A stretch of DNA of 8,129 nucleotides from Bacteroidia bacterium (GCA_030596245.1 JAUVKN010000190.1:1-8129); one strand, 5' to 3'. Shown: positions 1 to 7,316, counted from the stretch's first letter. A program made the numbers and translations. The notes: generated by a model from the letters alone, not told the origin.

Positions 1-2
1 CA

Positions 3-1775
3 AGGTCAATTTTTCTGAGTATAACAGACGATGCAGCAGAGCTGGATGGTGAAATATATTCCATTGAACGAACATCGGATGATGAGGACCGGATAACCTT
101 TCTTACCAGCTTTCCACTTGAAAGTCAGATTACTGTCTCAGGAATGACCTATCTAAAATCGAATGAAACACTCATTTTAGAGATCGGTAGTCTGGGGAAA
201 AAAATTATACTGGAGCGATTCGATCAGATGATAGAAAGAAAGGCCAACGAATATGCAGAAATGGACCTCAGTGCAGATATTTCACATCTTTCAGACAATC
301 AGAGAGAACTATTGGGATTGCTGTTCCAGGTGGCCGACATTATGGAGGAAATATACTGGGCCCAGGTATTTCCGGACAAAGAGGCCGCATTTAGTGCCAT
401 GGTCAATGAGGATGTGATCAGGTTCTTCAACATCAACTACGGTCCATGGGAACGGCTCAATGGAAACCTCCCCTATTTATCGGGTTACGGTACAAAGCCA
501 GCCGGTTCGGGTTATTACCCTGCGGATATGACAAGTGAGGAGTTTGAAATGATTGCTGATCCTGCAAAAACAAGTCTCTATACGATGGTCACAAGAAATC
601 AGGAGGGGAGCCTTGAGGTTGTTCCCTACCATGTGGCATTTGCCAGTCAAGTGGAGAAAGCTGCCGGACTTCTGAATAGAGCTGCAGAGCTGGCCGAGGA
701 TGAGGGATTCAGAAATTACCTCCATCTTAGAGCAGAAGCCCTTCTGACGGATGACTACTATGCCTCGGATATGGCATGGATGGAGATGAAAGAGAATGAT
801 ATCGACTTTGTGGTGGGTCCCATTGAGAATTATGAAGATGCTTTGTACAACTATAAGGCTGCCCATGAATCGTTTATACTCCTCAAAGATAAAGCATGGA
901 GTGAAAAACTCAGTTACATCAATTCGGTGCTTCCCGACATGCAACGCAACCTGCCGGTTCCTGATGCCTACAAGCAAGAGATACCTGGCAGTGAATCGGA
1001 CCTGGGAGCATATGATGTGGTATATTATGCCGGAGATTGTAATGCCGGCAGCAAAACCATCGCCATCAATCTACCTAATGACGAACGGGTTCAGAGTGCC
1101 AAAGGATCCAGAAAGCTGCAACTAAAAAATGCCATCAGGTATAAATTCGAAGAGATCCTGGTACCCATCAGCAATGTTTTAATTGCAGAGGAGCAACGGG
1201 AACATGTAACTTTCGATGCATTCTTTGAAAATATCATGTACCATGAGGTGGCCCACGGTCTTGGAATTAACCAGACCATCAATGGAAAAGGGACAGTTCG
1301 TTCCGCATTGAAGGAGCAATACAGTGCCCTTGAAGAGGGCAAAGCAGATATTCTGTCCCTTTACCTAATCACCCAGATGCATGAACAGGGAATGCTCGGG
1401 GAGCGAGAGCTGATGGATAATTATGTAACATTTATGGCAAGCATCTTCAGAAGCATCCGGTTTGGTGTAGCCAGCTCACACGGCAAAGCCAACATGATCA
1501 GGTTTTACTACTTCCAGGAGTTAGGTGCATTTACCAAGGATCTGGGGACTGGTACTTACCAGATTAATTTTGAAAAGATGAAGAATGCCATGAACGAGCT
1601 GGCCGTATTAATCCTTATCACTCAGGGGAATGGTGAATATGAGCTTGCCAAAAAGCTGGTTTCGGAAAAGGGTTTTATCAGGGAAGAGTTGCAGGCTGAC
1701 CTGGACAGGCTTAAGGAGCTGAGTATCCCTGTGGACATTATATTTAATCAGGGACCTGAACTTCTCGGATTGTAA
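3..1775 (+). CDS. M49-family (dipeptidyl-peptidase III-like) zinc metallopeptidase, 5'-partial
   Basis: Probable zinc-dependent peptidase of family M49, which removes dipeptides from the N-terminus of oligopeptides. The frame is open from base 3 to the TAA at 1773-1775 (590 residues, no stop), so the gene probably runs off the left edge. In-frame ATGs exist at 144 (543 aa) and 228 (515 aa). Numbered from ATG 144, the zinc-binding HEVAH is at 367-371 and EEGKAD at 397-402, whose second Glu (398) is the expected third ligand. Other landmarks are INYGPW, the block starting DCNAGSKTIAINL (from 298) and DNYVTFMASIFRSIRFG near the C-terminus. Homology to M49 seems to begin only near residue 25-29. 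Upstream of that is polar, probably beta-rich sequence with no signal peptide or lipobox, whereas the relatives I know begin with a lipoprotein signal. The pentapeptide HEXXH differs from the HEXXGH of eukaryotic DPP III. Family assignment is confident; substrate, true start and location are not. Confidence 0.85.
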   Translation, partial: RSIFLSITDDAAELDGEIYSIERTSDDEDRITFLTSFPLESQITVSGMTYLKSNETLILEIGSLGKKIILERFDQMIERKANEYAEMDLSADISHLSDNQRELLGLLFQVADIMEEIYWAQVFPDKEAAFSAMVNEDVIRFFNINYGPWERLNGNLPYLSGYGTKPAGSGYYPADMTSEEFEMIADPAKTSLYTMVTRNQEGSLEVVPYHVAFASQVEKAAGLLNRAAELAEDEGFRNYLHLRAEALLTDDYYASDMAWMEMKENDIDFVVGPIENYEDALYNYKAAHESFILLKDKAWSEKLSYINSVLPDMQRNLPVPDAYKQEIPGSESDLGAYDVVYYAGDCNAGSKTIAINLPNDERVQSAKGSRKLQLKNAIRYKFEEILVPISNVLIAEEQREHVTFDAFFENIMYHEVAHGLGINQTINGKGTVRSALKEQYSALEEGKADILSLYLITQMHEQGMLGERELMDNYVTFMASIFRSIRFGVASSHGKANMIRFYYFQELGAFTKDLGTGTYQINFEKMKNAMNELAVLILITQGNGEYELAKKLVSEKGFIREELQADLDRLKELSIPVDIIFNQGPELLGL

Positions 1776-1814
1776 TTTGTTAATTGATATTATGAACTTC
1801 TAAAAAGCATTATT

Positions 1815-2447
1815 ATGGCAGTATTGGTTGGAAAAAAAGCACCATCATTCAGCGCTCCGGCAGTGGTTAATGGTGGTGAATTTATCGAGAATTATTCCCT
1901 CGATCAGTTTATAGGTAAGAAATATGTGATCTTCTTTTTCTATCCTGCAGATTTTACATTCGTATGCCCCACCGAAATCATAGCATTCCAGGAGAAGATC
2001 GAGGAGTTTGAAAAGAGAGATGTGATGGTTGTCGGTTGTTCTGTGGACTCAAAACATTCGCACTGGAAATGGCTGCAGACCGAGCTGAAGGACGGAGGTA
2101 TCAAAGGTGTGAAATATCCACTGGTGGCAGACCCTGCAATGACCATTGCTGAGAACTATGATGTTCTGGCCGGGACCTGGGATTATACCGAAGAAGGAGA
2201 AGCAACATATGTCGGAATACCAGAGGCCTATCGTGGATTGTTCCTGATAGACAAGGAGGGTTGTGTCCGCCATCAAATTGTGAATGACATGCCATTGGGA
2301 CGTAGTGTTGAGGAGGTCATTAGACTCATTGATGCACTTCAGTACAGCGAAGAGCACGGAGAAGTTTGTCCTGCCAACTGGCAAAAAGGTGACAGGGCCT
2401 TAAAAGAAAACGCTGACTCTATAGCCTCGTATCTTGGTGATAAATAG
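1815..2447 (+). CDS. ahpC: Typical 2-Cys peroxiredoxin (AhpC/Prx1 type)
   Basis: Cytosolic thiol peroxidase that reduces H2O2, alkyl hydroperoxides and probably peroxynitrite. The peroxidatic Cys51 sits in FYPADFTFVCPTE, giving the P-x3-T-x2-C motif (Pro44, Thr48, Cys51). The resolving Cys185 is in EVCPANW, so a head-to-tail dimer with an intersubunit disulfide is expected. Arg140 in AYRGLFLID is the likely conserved active-site Arg. Length (210 aa) is normal. About a dozen residues (roughly 121-135) are inserted before AYRGLF compared with canonical Prx1; I recall this insert from Bacteroidota homologues. The GGLG element of hyperoxidation-sensitive enzymes is GGIK here (94-97), and no C-terminal YF motif is visible, which suggests an overoxidation-resistant enzyme (inference). 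The gene starts 39 nt after the M49 stop in AT-rich DNA without a Shine-Dalgarno. No ahpF is adjacent, so the reductant is probably a thioredoxin system or an unlinked AhpF. An intrinsic terminator follows 75 nt downstream. Confidence 0.95.
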   Translation: MAVLVGKKAPSFSAPAVVNGGEFIENYSLDQFIGKKYVIFFFYPADFTFVCPTEIIAFQEKIEEFEKRDVMVVGCSVDSKHSHWKWLQTELKDGGIKGVKYPLVADPAMTIAENYDVLAGTWDYTEEGEATYVGIPEAYRGLFLIDKEGCVRHQIVNDMPLGRSVEEVIRLIDALQYSEEHGEVCPANWQKGDRALKENADSIASYLGDK

Positions 2448-2464
2448 TGGAACCTGATTTTACC

Positions 2465-2501
2465 GCCAAGTGGTTAATTCTTCGAATAAATCCCAGTTGG
2501 C
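2465..2501. repeat. Imperfect inverted repeat downstream of ahpC
   Basis: GCCAA (2465-2469) pairs with TTGGC (2497-2501). Inside it, TGG (2471-2473) pairs with CCA (2493-2495), and ATTC (2477-2480) pairs with GAAT (2484-2487) around a TTC loop. The result is an interrupted hairpin of 12 base pairs in the 3' untranslated region of ahpC. No T-run follows, so it is not an intrinsic terminator by itself. It could protect the mRNA 3' end or be a chance fold. Confidence 0.3.
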
Positions 2502-2521
2502 TTATAAAACATCACTCAAGA

Positions 2522-2552
2522 AAAGTGTTCAATTAGGACACTTTCTTTTTTT
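2522..2552 (+). terminator. Rho-independent terminator after ahpC
   Basis: AAAGTGTTC (2522-2530) pairs with GGACACTTT (2536-2544), giving a nine-pair stem with one G-T wobble. The loop is AATTA (2531-2535). After a single C comes a run of seven T (2546-2552). The structure lies 75 nt past the ahpC stop and 13 nt before the tilS start, so it should end ahpC transcription and leave tilS to its own, very short-leadered promoter or to read-through. Confidence 0.8.
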
Positions 2553-2565
2553 GTAACTTGCCCTA

Positions 2566-3903
2566 ATGCTGAAAGTGTTTAAGGCATATCTAGAGGAAAA
2601 ACAACTGTGTAAATTTGGTGATCGTATCCTGCTGGCTGTCAGTGGCGGGATCGACTCGGTGGTAATGGCTCATCTGTTCAGGGAAGCGGATTATTCCTGT
2701 GCCATTGCCCATTGCAATTTTCAGTTGAGAGGCGAAGATTCGGAATCGGATGAGGTCTTTGTCAGGTCACTGGGAGCCTTACTGGAAATGCCCGTTTATG
2801 TGAAACGATTCGATGTGGAGGAGACCACCCGGGAAAAGGGAATCTCGGTCCAGATGGCTGCAAGGGAGCTCAGGTACACCTGGTTTGAAGAGTTGCTACA
2901 GGAGTATTCGTTTGATCTGGTAGCCACCGCACATAATGCAAACGATTCGGTGGAGACATTTTTTCTGAACCTATCCCGTGGTACTGGCATCAGGGGACTT
3001 ACAGGAATTCCCCCCGTCAATGGAAAAATCATCAGACCCCTTCTCTTCACCACAAGAGCGATGATCATCTCATACTGTAACCAGCACCATCTGGAATTCC
3101 GGGTGGACGCCAGCAACCAGGAGACAAAATACCAGAGAAACAAGATCAGGCATGATGTGATCCCGGTCATGGAACAGGTCAATCCCGGATTCATTGAGAC
3201 GATGTCCATGAACATGGATCGCCTCGGTGAGGTACATGTAATATATAGACGCTCGGTGGATCTGACCCGCAGGGACCTGTTTGAGGAGGAAGCAGGCCGC
3301 ATCACCATTGATATTGCCCAACTAAAAAGACTCAATCCCCGGAGTACCTGGCTCTTTGAGCTCTTCTCTCCTTACGGATTTACCAGGTCACAATGCCAGG
3401 GGATAGAAAATATCATGGATGCAGAACCGGGTAGACAATCAATTTCAACCACACATCAGCTTTTCAAGGATCGTGACCGGCTAATACTCATTGAATCAAC
3501 CAGCAAAGCATTCGACCGGTATTACCTGGACAGACCGGAAAACCACTCTTCCCTCCCATTTCCCATGGATGTGGAACTGTTTTCCAGAAGCGAACTAGAT
3601 GAGATTCCCAACGACAGGAACATCGCCTGTCTTGATTGTGATGAGATACAATTCCCGCTCACCATCAGACATTGGTTGCACGGTGATTATTTCTACCCAC
3701 TGGGCATGAATCAAATCAAAAAGTTGAGTGATTTTTTCGTGGATAACAAAATCCCTGTTCCGGAGAAGGAACGCACTTGGATCCTGGCTTCTGGAAAAAA
3801 AATTGTGTGGATCATGGGACACCGGATCGATCACCGGTTCAGGATCACGGAGACAACTACAAATGTACTGCTCTTAAGATTTCAGTCCGATGTTGCTACG
3901 TAA
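2566..3903 (+). CDS. tilS: tRNA(Ile)-lysidine synthetase
   Basis: Cytosolic, ATP-dependent enzyme that attaches lysine to C34 of tRNA(Ile2) with a CAU anticodon, forming lysidine so that the tRNA reads AUA and is charged with Ile. It is essential in most bacteria. The N-terminal PP-loop ATPase has AVSGGIDS (SGGIDS at 26-31), HCNFQLRG (49-56), TAHNANDSVET (121-131), the SRGTGIRGL signature (137-145), DASN (181-184) and RNKIRH (191-196). The C-terminal TilS domain is visible from about 365 (LTIRHW, then HGDYFYPLG) to about 440. At 445 aa it is full length for the family. ATG 2566 is chosen because PP-loop homology begins soon after it and the terminator T-run lies immediately upstream. There is no Shine-Dalgarno. 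The last 30 nt overlap the 3' end of tyrA on the opposite strand. Confidence 0.96.
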   Translation: MLKVFKAYLEEKQLCKFGDRILLAVSGGIDSVVMAHLFREADYSCAIAHCNFQLRGEDSESDEVFVRSLGALLEMPVYVKRFDVEETTREKGISVQMAARELRYTWFEELLQEYSFDLVATAHNANDSVETFFLNLSRGTGIRGLTGIPPVNGKIIRPLLFTTRAMIISYCNQHHLEFRVDASNQETKYQRNKIRHDVIPVMEQVNPGFIETMSMNMDRLGEVHVIYRRSVDLTRRDLFEEEAGRITIDIAQLKRLNPRSTWLFELFSPYGFTRSQCQGIENIMDAEPGRQSISTTHQLFKDRDRLILIESTSKAFDRYYLDRPENHSSLPFPMDVELFSRSELDEIPNDRNIACLDCDEIQFPLTIRHWLHGDYFYPLGMNQIKKLSDFFVDNKIPVPEKERTWILASGKKIVWIMGHRIDHRFRITETTTNVLLLRFQSDVAT

Positions 3904-4656
3904 CTTCTGAAAAAACTCCTTTAACTGTTCCTTATCGCGTGACCGGATCATCCCGATCAGCGATTCCAATTGCTCATTAATCCTTTCAACCTGAGCAAGG
4001 CTATGGGGGCTCAGCAGAATCTCTGCCAAAAGGTAATCATCCTCAGAAAGGAGTCCTTCAGCAATGCTCAAATGTTTTTTGAAATTGGTACCCGGGGCTT
4101 CCTGTTCCTTCATGCATGCTGCAAAAACCATGGTGGAGGAGAAAGGAATTGAGAGCGAATATGCAATAGTCTCATCGTGCTCCTGGAAAGAATAATCGTG
4201 GGTCTTAATATTTAAACCACTGTAGAACTCCCTGAAGAATTCTTTCCCCTCCTCATCCGATTCAGTAATGATGATGGCATTCTCATTACTCAGGTCCTTC
4301 ATGTTTCCGAAGGTGGGACCAAACATGGGGTGGGTCGACACAAACCGTCTGCCCAGTTTCTGGTAGTAATCGGCCAATCCGCTTTTCACCGAAGTAATAT
4401 CGGCGATGATGCACTTCTCAGGTAGGTAGGAGATGATCTCATTGAAGAGTGTAAGGGTCTTATCGAGGCTCACTGCATTGATAAGAATATCCGGTGAAAA
4501 ATCCATAATCTCCTCATAGTAGAGGAATTTTCTGGAATTGAAGAAATACTTCAGCTTGCTCCTGTCCACATCATATACTCCTACTTCATAATCCAGGCAG
4601 AGGGACTCCACCAGCCATGAGCCCATGTTACCGGCTCCTATAATTGCAATACGCAT
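3874..4656 (-). CDS. tyrA: Prephenate dehydrogenase
   Basis: NAD(P)-dependent oxidative decarboxylation of prephenate to 4-hydroxyphenylpyruvate, the committed step to tyrosine. The N-terminal Rossmann fold opens at residue 2 with RIAIIGAGNMGSW (GxGxxG at 7-12). Asp29 lies at the end of the second strand (VYDVDRS), which suggests NAD rather than NADP (inference). DITSVK (86-91) and STHPMFGPT (107-115) follow; His109 corresponds to the catalytic His of the HPMFGP motif. An EHDETIAYSLSIPF segment marks the helical C-terminal dimerisation domain. The 260 aa form a stand-alone enzyme with no ACT domain and no fused mutase, so allosteric control by tyrosine, if any, is not through a recognisable ACT domain. 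It is the last gene of the aromatic operon, 6 nt after the aroC stop. Its stop lies within the 3' end of tilS. Arogenate dehydrogenase activity cannot be excluded. Confidence 0.93.
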   Translation of the reverse strand: MRIAIIGAGNMGSWLVESLCLDYEVGVYDVDRSKLKYFFNSRKFLYYEEIMDFSPDILINAVSLDKTLTLFNEIISYLPEKCIIADITSVKSGLADYYQKLGRRFVSTHPMFGPTFGNMKDLSNENAIIITESDEEGKEFFREFYSGLNIKTHDYSFQEHDETIAYSLSIPFSSTMVFAACMKEQEAPGTNFKKHLSIAEGLLSEDDYLLAEILLSPHSLAQVERINEQLESLIGMIRSRDKEQLKEFFQKLRSNIGLKS

Positions 4657-4662
4657 GTTACT

Positions 4663-5667
4663 CTATTCTGTTTTAGGTTTATGAATTCTTTTGATCTGCT
4701 GCGACTGAAGCATAAAATCGGTCATCACAATGGCAGCCGCTGCCTCCACCACAACCGGAACACGCAATGCTATGCAGGTATCGTGTCGGCCTTCAATGGA
4801 AAGGTTCTCCATTTTACCCGACTTCATGTTCATGGTGTGTTGTGTCTTGTGGGTGCTGGAGGTGGGTTTCACAGCAACCCTGAACAGTATCTCATTCCCA
4901 TTGGTGATCCCCCCGTTGATTCCTCCTGCATAATTGGTTTCCGTAGTTCCATCGGTGGCCACAAAGTTATCGTTATGCTCACTACCTTTCATTTTTGCAG
5001 CCTGAAAGCCCGATCCAAATTCAATTCCCTTAATGGCCGGAATAGAGAAGACCATGTGACTCATTGCGGCTTCTACAGAATCAAAAAATGGTTCTCCCAA
5101 TGCAACGGGTACCTCTCTGATCCTACATTCGACGATCCCGCCAATTGAGTCCTGTTGCTCCACAGCCCGGTCAATGGCCGCCTCAACATCACTGCTCCCA
5201 CCAACTTCCAGAATGGTTCCTTTTACCTGCATGGGAAGGATGATCTTTTTAGCGATCACTCCTGCAGCCACAAGACCCAAGGTCAGCCGTCCTGAAAAAT
5301 GTCCCCCTCCCCGATAATCCTGGAATCCTCCAAACTTCTGATTGGCTGTAAAATCGGCATGTCCGGGCCGGGGAGTATGCTGAAGTTTTCTATAATCACC
5401 GGAGCGAGTATTGCTGTTTTCAAACATGATCATGATGGGAGCTCCGGTGGTGTGCTCATTAAAAACCCCACTCATAATGCGCGGAATATCTGCTTCCCGC
5501 CTGGGAGTAGTTCCCTTTGCCCCACTTTTTCTCCTGGAAAAGTCAGCACTGAAATCGGAATGATTCAGGGGAATTCCCGCTGGACATCCATCAATAACAA
5601 TACCTACAGATTCACCATGAGATTCCCCAAAAATACTGATTCTGAATAATTTACCGAACGAGTTCAT
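4663..5667 (-). CDS. aroC: Chorismate synthase
   Basis: Last step of the shikimate pathway: anti-1,4-elimination of phosphate from EPSP to give chorismate, requiring reduced FMN. Signature 1 is FGESHGESVG (GESHG at 14-18), and His17 matches the catalytic His of that motif. RPGHADF (100-106) carries the likely second catalytic His (103). QDYRGGGHFSGRLT (about 116-129) and the C-terminal EGRHDTCIALRVP segment complete the family pattern. At 334 aa it is somewhat shorter than the usual 350-390, with no obvious internal break; the C-terminus after the RHD motif is brief. Nothing identifies a flavin reductase domain, so it is presumably monofunctional and fed reduced FMN by another enzyme. The ATG overlaps the aroD TGA in the 4-nt ATGA arrangement typical of translational coupling. 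Supplies chorismate to the mutase domain and TyrA of the same operon. Confidence 0.97.
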   Translation of the reverse strand: MNSFGKLFRISIFGESHGESVGIVIDGCPAGIPLNHSDFSADFSRRKSGAKGTTPRREADIPRIMSGVFNEHTTGAPIMIMFENSNTRSGDYRKLQHTPRPGHADFTANQKFGGFQDYRGGGHFSGRLTLGLVAAGVIAKKIILPMQVKGTILEVGGSSDVEAAIDRAVEQQDSIGGIVECRIREVPVALGEPFFDSVEAAMSHMVFSIPAIKGIEFGSGFQAAKMKGSEHNDNFVATDGTTETNYAGGINGGITNGNEILFRVAVKPTSSTHKTQHTMNMKSGKMENLSIEGRHDTCIALRVPVVVEAAAAIVMTDFMLQSQQIKRIHKPKTE

Positions 5668-6299
5668 GATTCATTAATCACTTTATAAAATTCATTCAAC
5701 TGGCTTAAACTTAACTGTCCTGGTGCAGTCTCTCCTCCTTCACCCAATGAAGCAAAAGTAAATTCGGCACCCAGATAGGGAGCCATGATCCTGGTGATGC
5801 GCCCCATACTTCCCATACCAAGCACCACCTTTCGGCCAGGCTTATCGTAAAGGGATATGAGATTTCGTGTATCTTCCAGAGTATTGACCATGGTAGCAAT
5901 TTTGGCGATGGACCCTCCCCTCTCAAAACACCTTTTTATCAATTGGTCCAATGCTTCCCGGTCGGGCGTTTGCTCAAAATTATGATAGGATACAATGATG
6001 CCGGCTCCACATTTCTGTGCGTGAGCGACTAATTCTACCGCAGATTCCTCAGTGGATTCAATTTCAATGTCGATGAATGACACCCCCAGGTCCAAAGAGG
6101 TTTTTAGTACTGCAACCCTCTCTTCTTCAATATATTTACCTGGCCGGCATGTGGCAATGGTCTTCACATCCCGGGATATTTGGTCAAAGATCGTGTGGGG
6201 ATCCTCTTTGATGAGATCCAGCCTTAACTCGATCAATTCAACGTCCGACAAAAGGGCGCTGGTGATTTGTGTCATATGCGCTATGCTAACACAGATCAT
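5664..6299 (-). CDS. aroD: Type I 3-dehydroquinate dehydratase
   Basis: Third shikimate-pathway step: dehydration of 3-dehydroquinate to 3-dehydroshikimate through a Schiff-base intermediate. It is the TIM-barrel type I enzyme, not the small type II enzyme. ELRLD (24-28) and TCRP (50-53) bind substrate, and DIE lies at 77-79. SYHNF carries the catalytic His106, and AKIATM the Schiff-base Lys133. GMGSMGRITRI, FASL and APGQLS close the substrate pocket at the C-terminus. At 211 aa it is shorter than the roughly 250-aa enterobacterial enzyme, mainly because the N-terminus starts directly at the first barrel strand (ICVSI); all catalytic elements are present. The start overlaps the end of aroB by 14 nt and the stop overlaps the aroC start by 4 nt, which supports translational coupling. 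Confidence 0.95.
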   Translation of the reverse strand: MICVSIAHMTQITSALLSDVELIELRLDLIKEDPHTIFDQISRDVKTIATCRPGKYIEEERVAVLKTSLDLGVSFIDIEIESTEESAVELVAHAQKCGAGIIVSYHNFEQTPDREALDQLIKRCFERGGSIAKIATMVNTLEDTRNLISLYDKPGRKVVLGMGSMGRITRIMAPYLGAEFTFASLGEGGETAPGQLSLSQLNEFYKVINES

Positions 6300-7311
6300 G
6301 GAGGATTTTCTTTAGTTCTGACAGGGGTATACTCTTAACAACGGCATTACCAAGCCCTTCCAACAATATAAAATGGATGCTTTCGCCGCTCTTTTTCTTA
6401 TCCTTCCGGATATTCTGGAAGATTACTGCAGGATCCAGTTCCATATGTGCAGGCAATCCGGCAGCAGATACCAGATCGCTGATCAAATCAACATCTGAAC
6501 CAGATATCAGGTCCATTGTTTGTGAAAGCTTTGCTGCCATAACCATTCCTATGGCTACTGCTTCTCCATGCAACACCTTTTTTTCCCGTTCAATGGCATG
6601 GCCAATGGTATGTCCAAAGTTCAGGATCTTTCTGAGATCTGACTCCTTCTCATCTTTCCGGACTACATCTACCTTTATGGTTGCAGATGTGGTCACCACC
6701 TTTTCCAGCACACCGATATCAAGTTCCAGCAAACCAGACATGTGGTCTTTCAGGTATTGAAGGAACCCAACGTCCCGGATGGCCCCGTACTTAATGATCT
6801 CTGCAATCCCCGAAACATATTCTTTGCGGGCCAGGCTTTTCAAAAGAGAAAGGTCACACCAGACAAAAGAGGGCTGGCGTATGGTTCCGATCATGTTCTT
6901 GTAACCATCCAGATTCACGCCATTCTTTCCACCAATGCTGGCATCTACCTGCCCCAGCAGTGTGGTACTGATGAACCCAAATCGAACCTCCCTGAGATAC
7001 GTAGAAGCCACAAATCCGGCCACATCGGTGGTCAGTCCCCCTCCTACGCCTACCAGCAGCGATGATCTGTCAACCTCCAGCTTAACCAGTTCCCTGTAGA
7101 TATACTCAACGGTTTGTAAGGTCTTATTACCCTCTCCGGATGGTACCTCAATACAAGGGTACTGGCTAAACAGGTCATTGTGCCGGGAGAGTACATTTTC
7201 ATCCACCAGGAGTATGGGTGAAGGATCCAGTCCTGGAAGCCTGACTGAAAGTAGTTCACCAACATCAATATCAGTATCTCCAGTCGGGGTGGTTAATTTG
7301 ATCTGGTGCAT
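6286..7311 (-). CDS. aroB: 3-dehydroquinate synthase
   Basis: Second shikimate-pathway step: NAD- and divalent-metal-dependent conversion of DAHP to 3-dehydroquinate in the cytosol. SGEGNKT (58-64) and GVGGGLTTDVAGF (88-100, with Asp96) form the NAD-binding part. STTLLGQVDASIGGKNGVN (115-133) is the substrate and nucleotide loop. The metal ligands are Glu171 in GIAEIIKYG, His234 in NFGHTIGHA and His248 in LHGEAVAIGM. At 341 aa it is close to the family norm of about 350. The ATG lies 5 nt after the upstream mutase stop. An AGGA spans that stop, but it is only 3 nt from the ATG, so it is unlikely to act as a classical ribosome-binding site. The 3' end overlaps aroD by 14 nt. Confidence 0.97.
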   Translation of the reverse strand: MHQIKLTTPTGDTDIDVGELLSVRLPGLDPSPILLVDENVLSRHNDLFSQYPCIEVPSGEGNKTLQTVEYIYRELVKLEVDRSSLLVGVGGGLTTDVAGFVASTYLREVRFGFISTTLLGQVDASIGGKNGVNLDGYKNMIGTIRQPSFVWCDLSLLKSLARKEYVSGIAEIIKYGAIRDVGFLQYLKDHMSGLLELDIGVLEKVVTTSATIKVDVVRKDEKESDLRKILNFGHTIGHAIEREKKVLHGEAVAIGMVMAAKLSQTMDLISGSDVDLISDLVSAAGLPAHMELDPAVIFQNIRKDKKKSGESIHFILLEGLGNAVVKSIPLSELKKILHDLC

Positions 7312-7316
7312 TGGTC

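Noticed and set aside
140..146. AGGA immediately before ATG 144 as a Shine-Dalgarno for the M49 gene.
   Set aside because: There is no spacer between AGGA and the ATG, and the frame continues upstream without a stop, so it does not decide the start.
477..977. Long antisense open frame opposite the M49 gene (166 codons).
   Set aside because: It lies wholly inside a strongly conserved coding sequence, and its translation is rich in Cys, His and Ile with no recognisable domain. It is a shadow frame.
2551..2565. Bacteroidota-like -7 promoter element (TAACTTGC) just before tilS.
   Set aside because: It departs from TAnnTTTG at two positions, and no TTTG-type -33 element lies at the right distance upstream.
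2796..3335. Antisense open frame of 179 codons opposite tilS.
   Set aside because: It mirrors the conserved PP-loop and signature region of tilS, has a low-complexity Ser/Arg-rich translation and no start signal.
3795..3838. Possible minus-strand terminator for the aromatic operon: ACCGG/CCGGT inverted repeat (3821-3838) followed by eight T on the minus strand (3802-3795).
   Set aside because: The stem is only 5 bp and the T-run is 18 nt away from it. Both lie in conserved tilS coding sequence (the A-run encodes GKK), so coding constraint explains them.
4681..5148. Plus-strand open frame of 155 codons opposite aroC.
   Set aside because: aroC is unambiguous on the other strand. The plus-strand translation resembles no family I know and has composition typical of a shadow frame.
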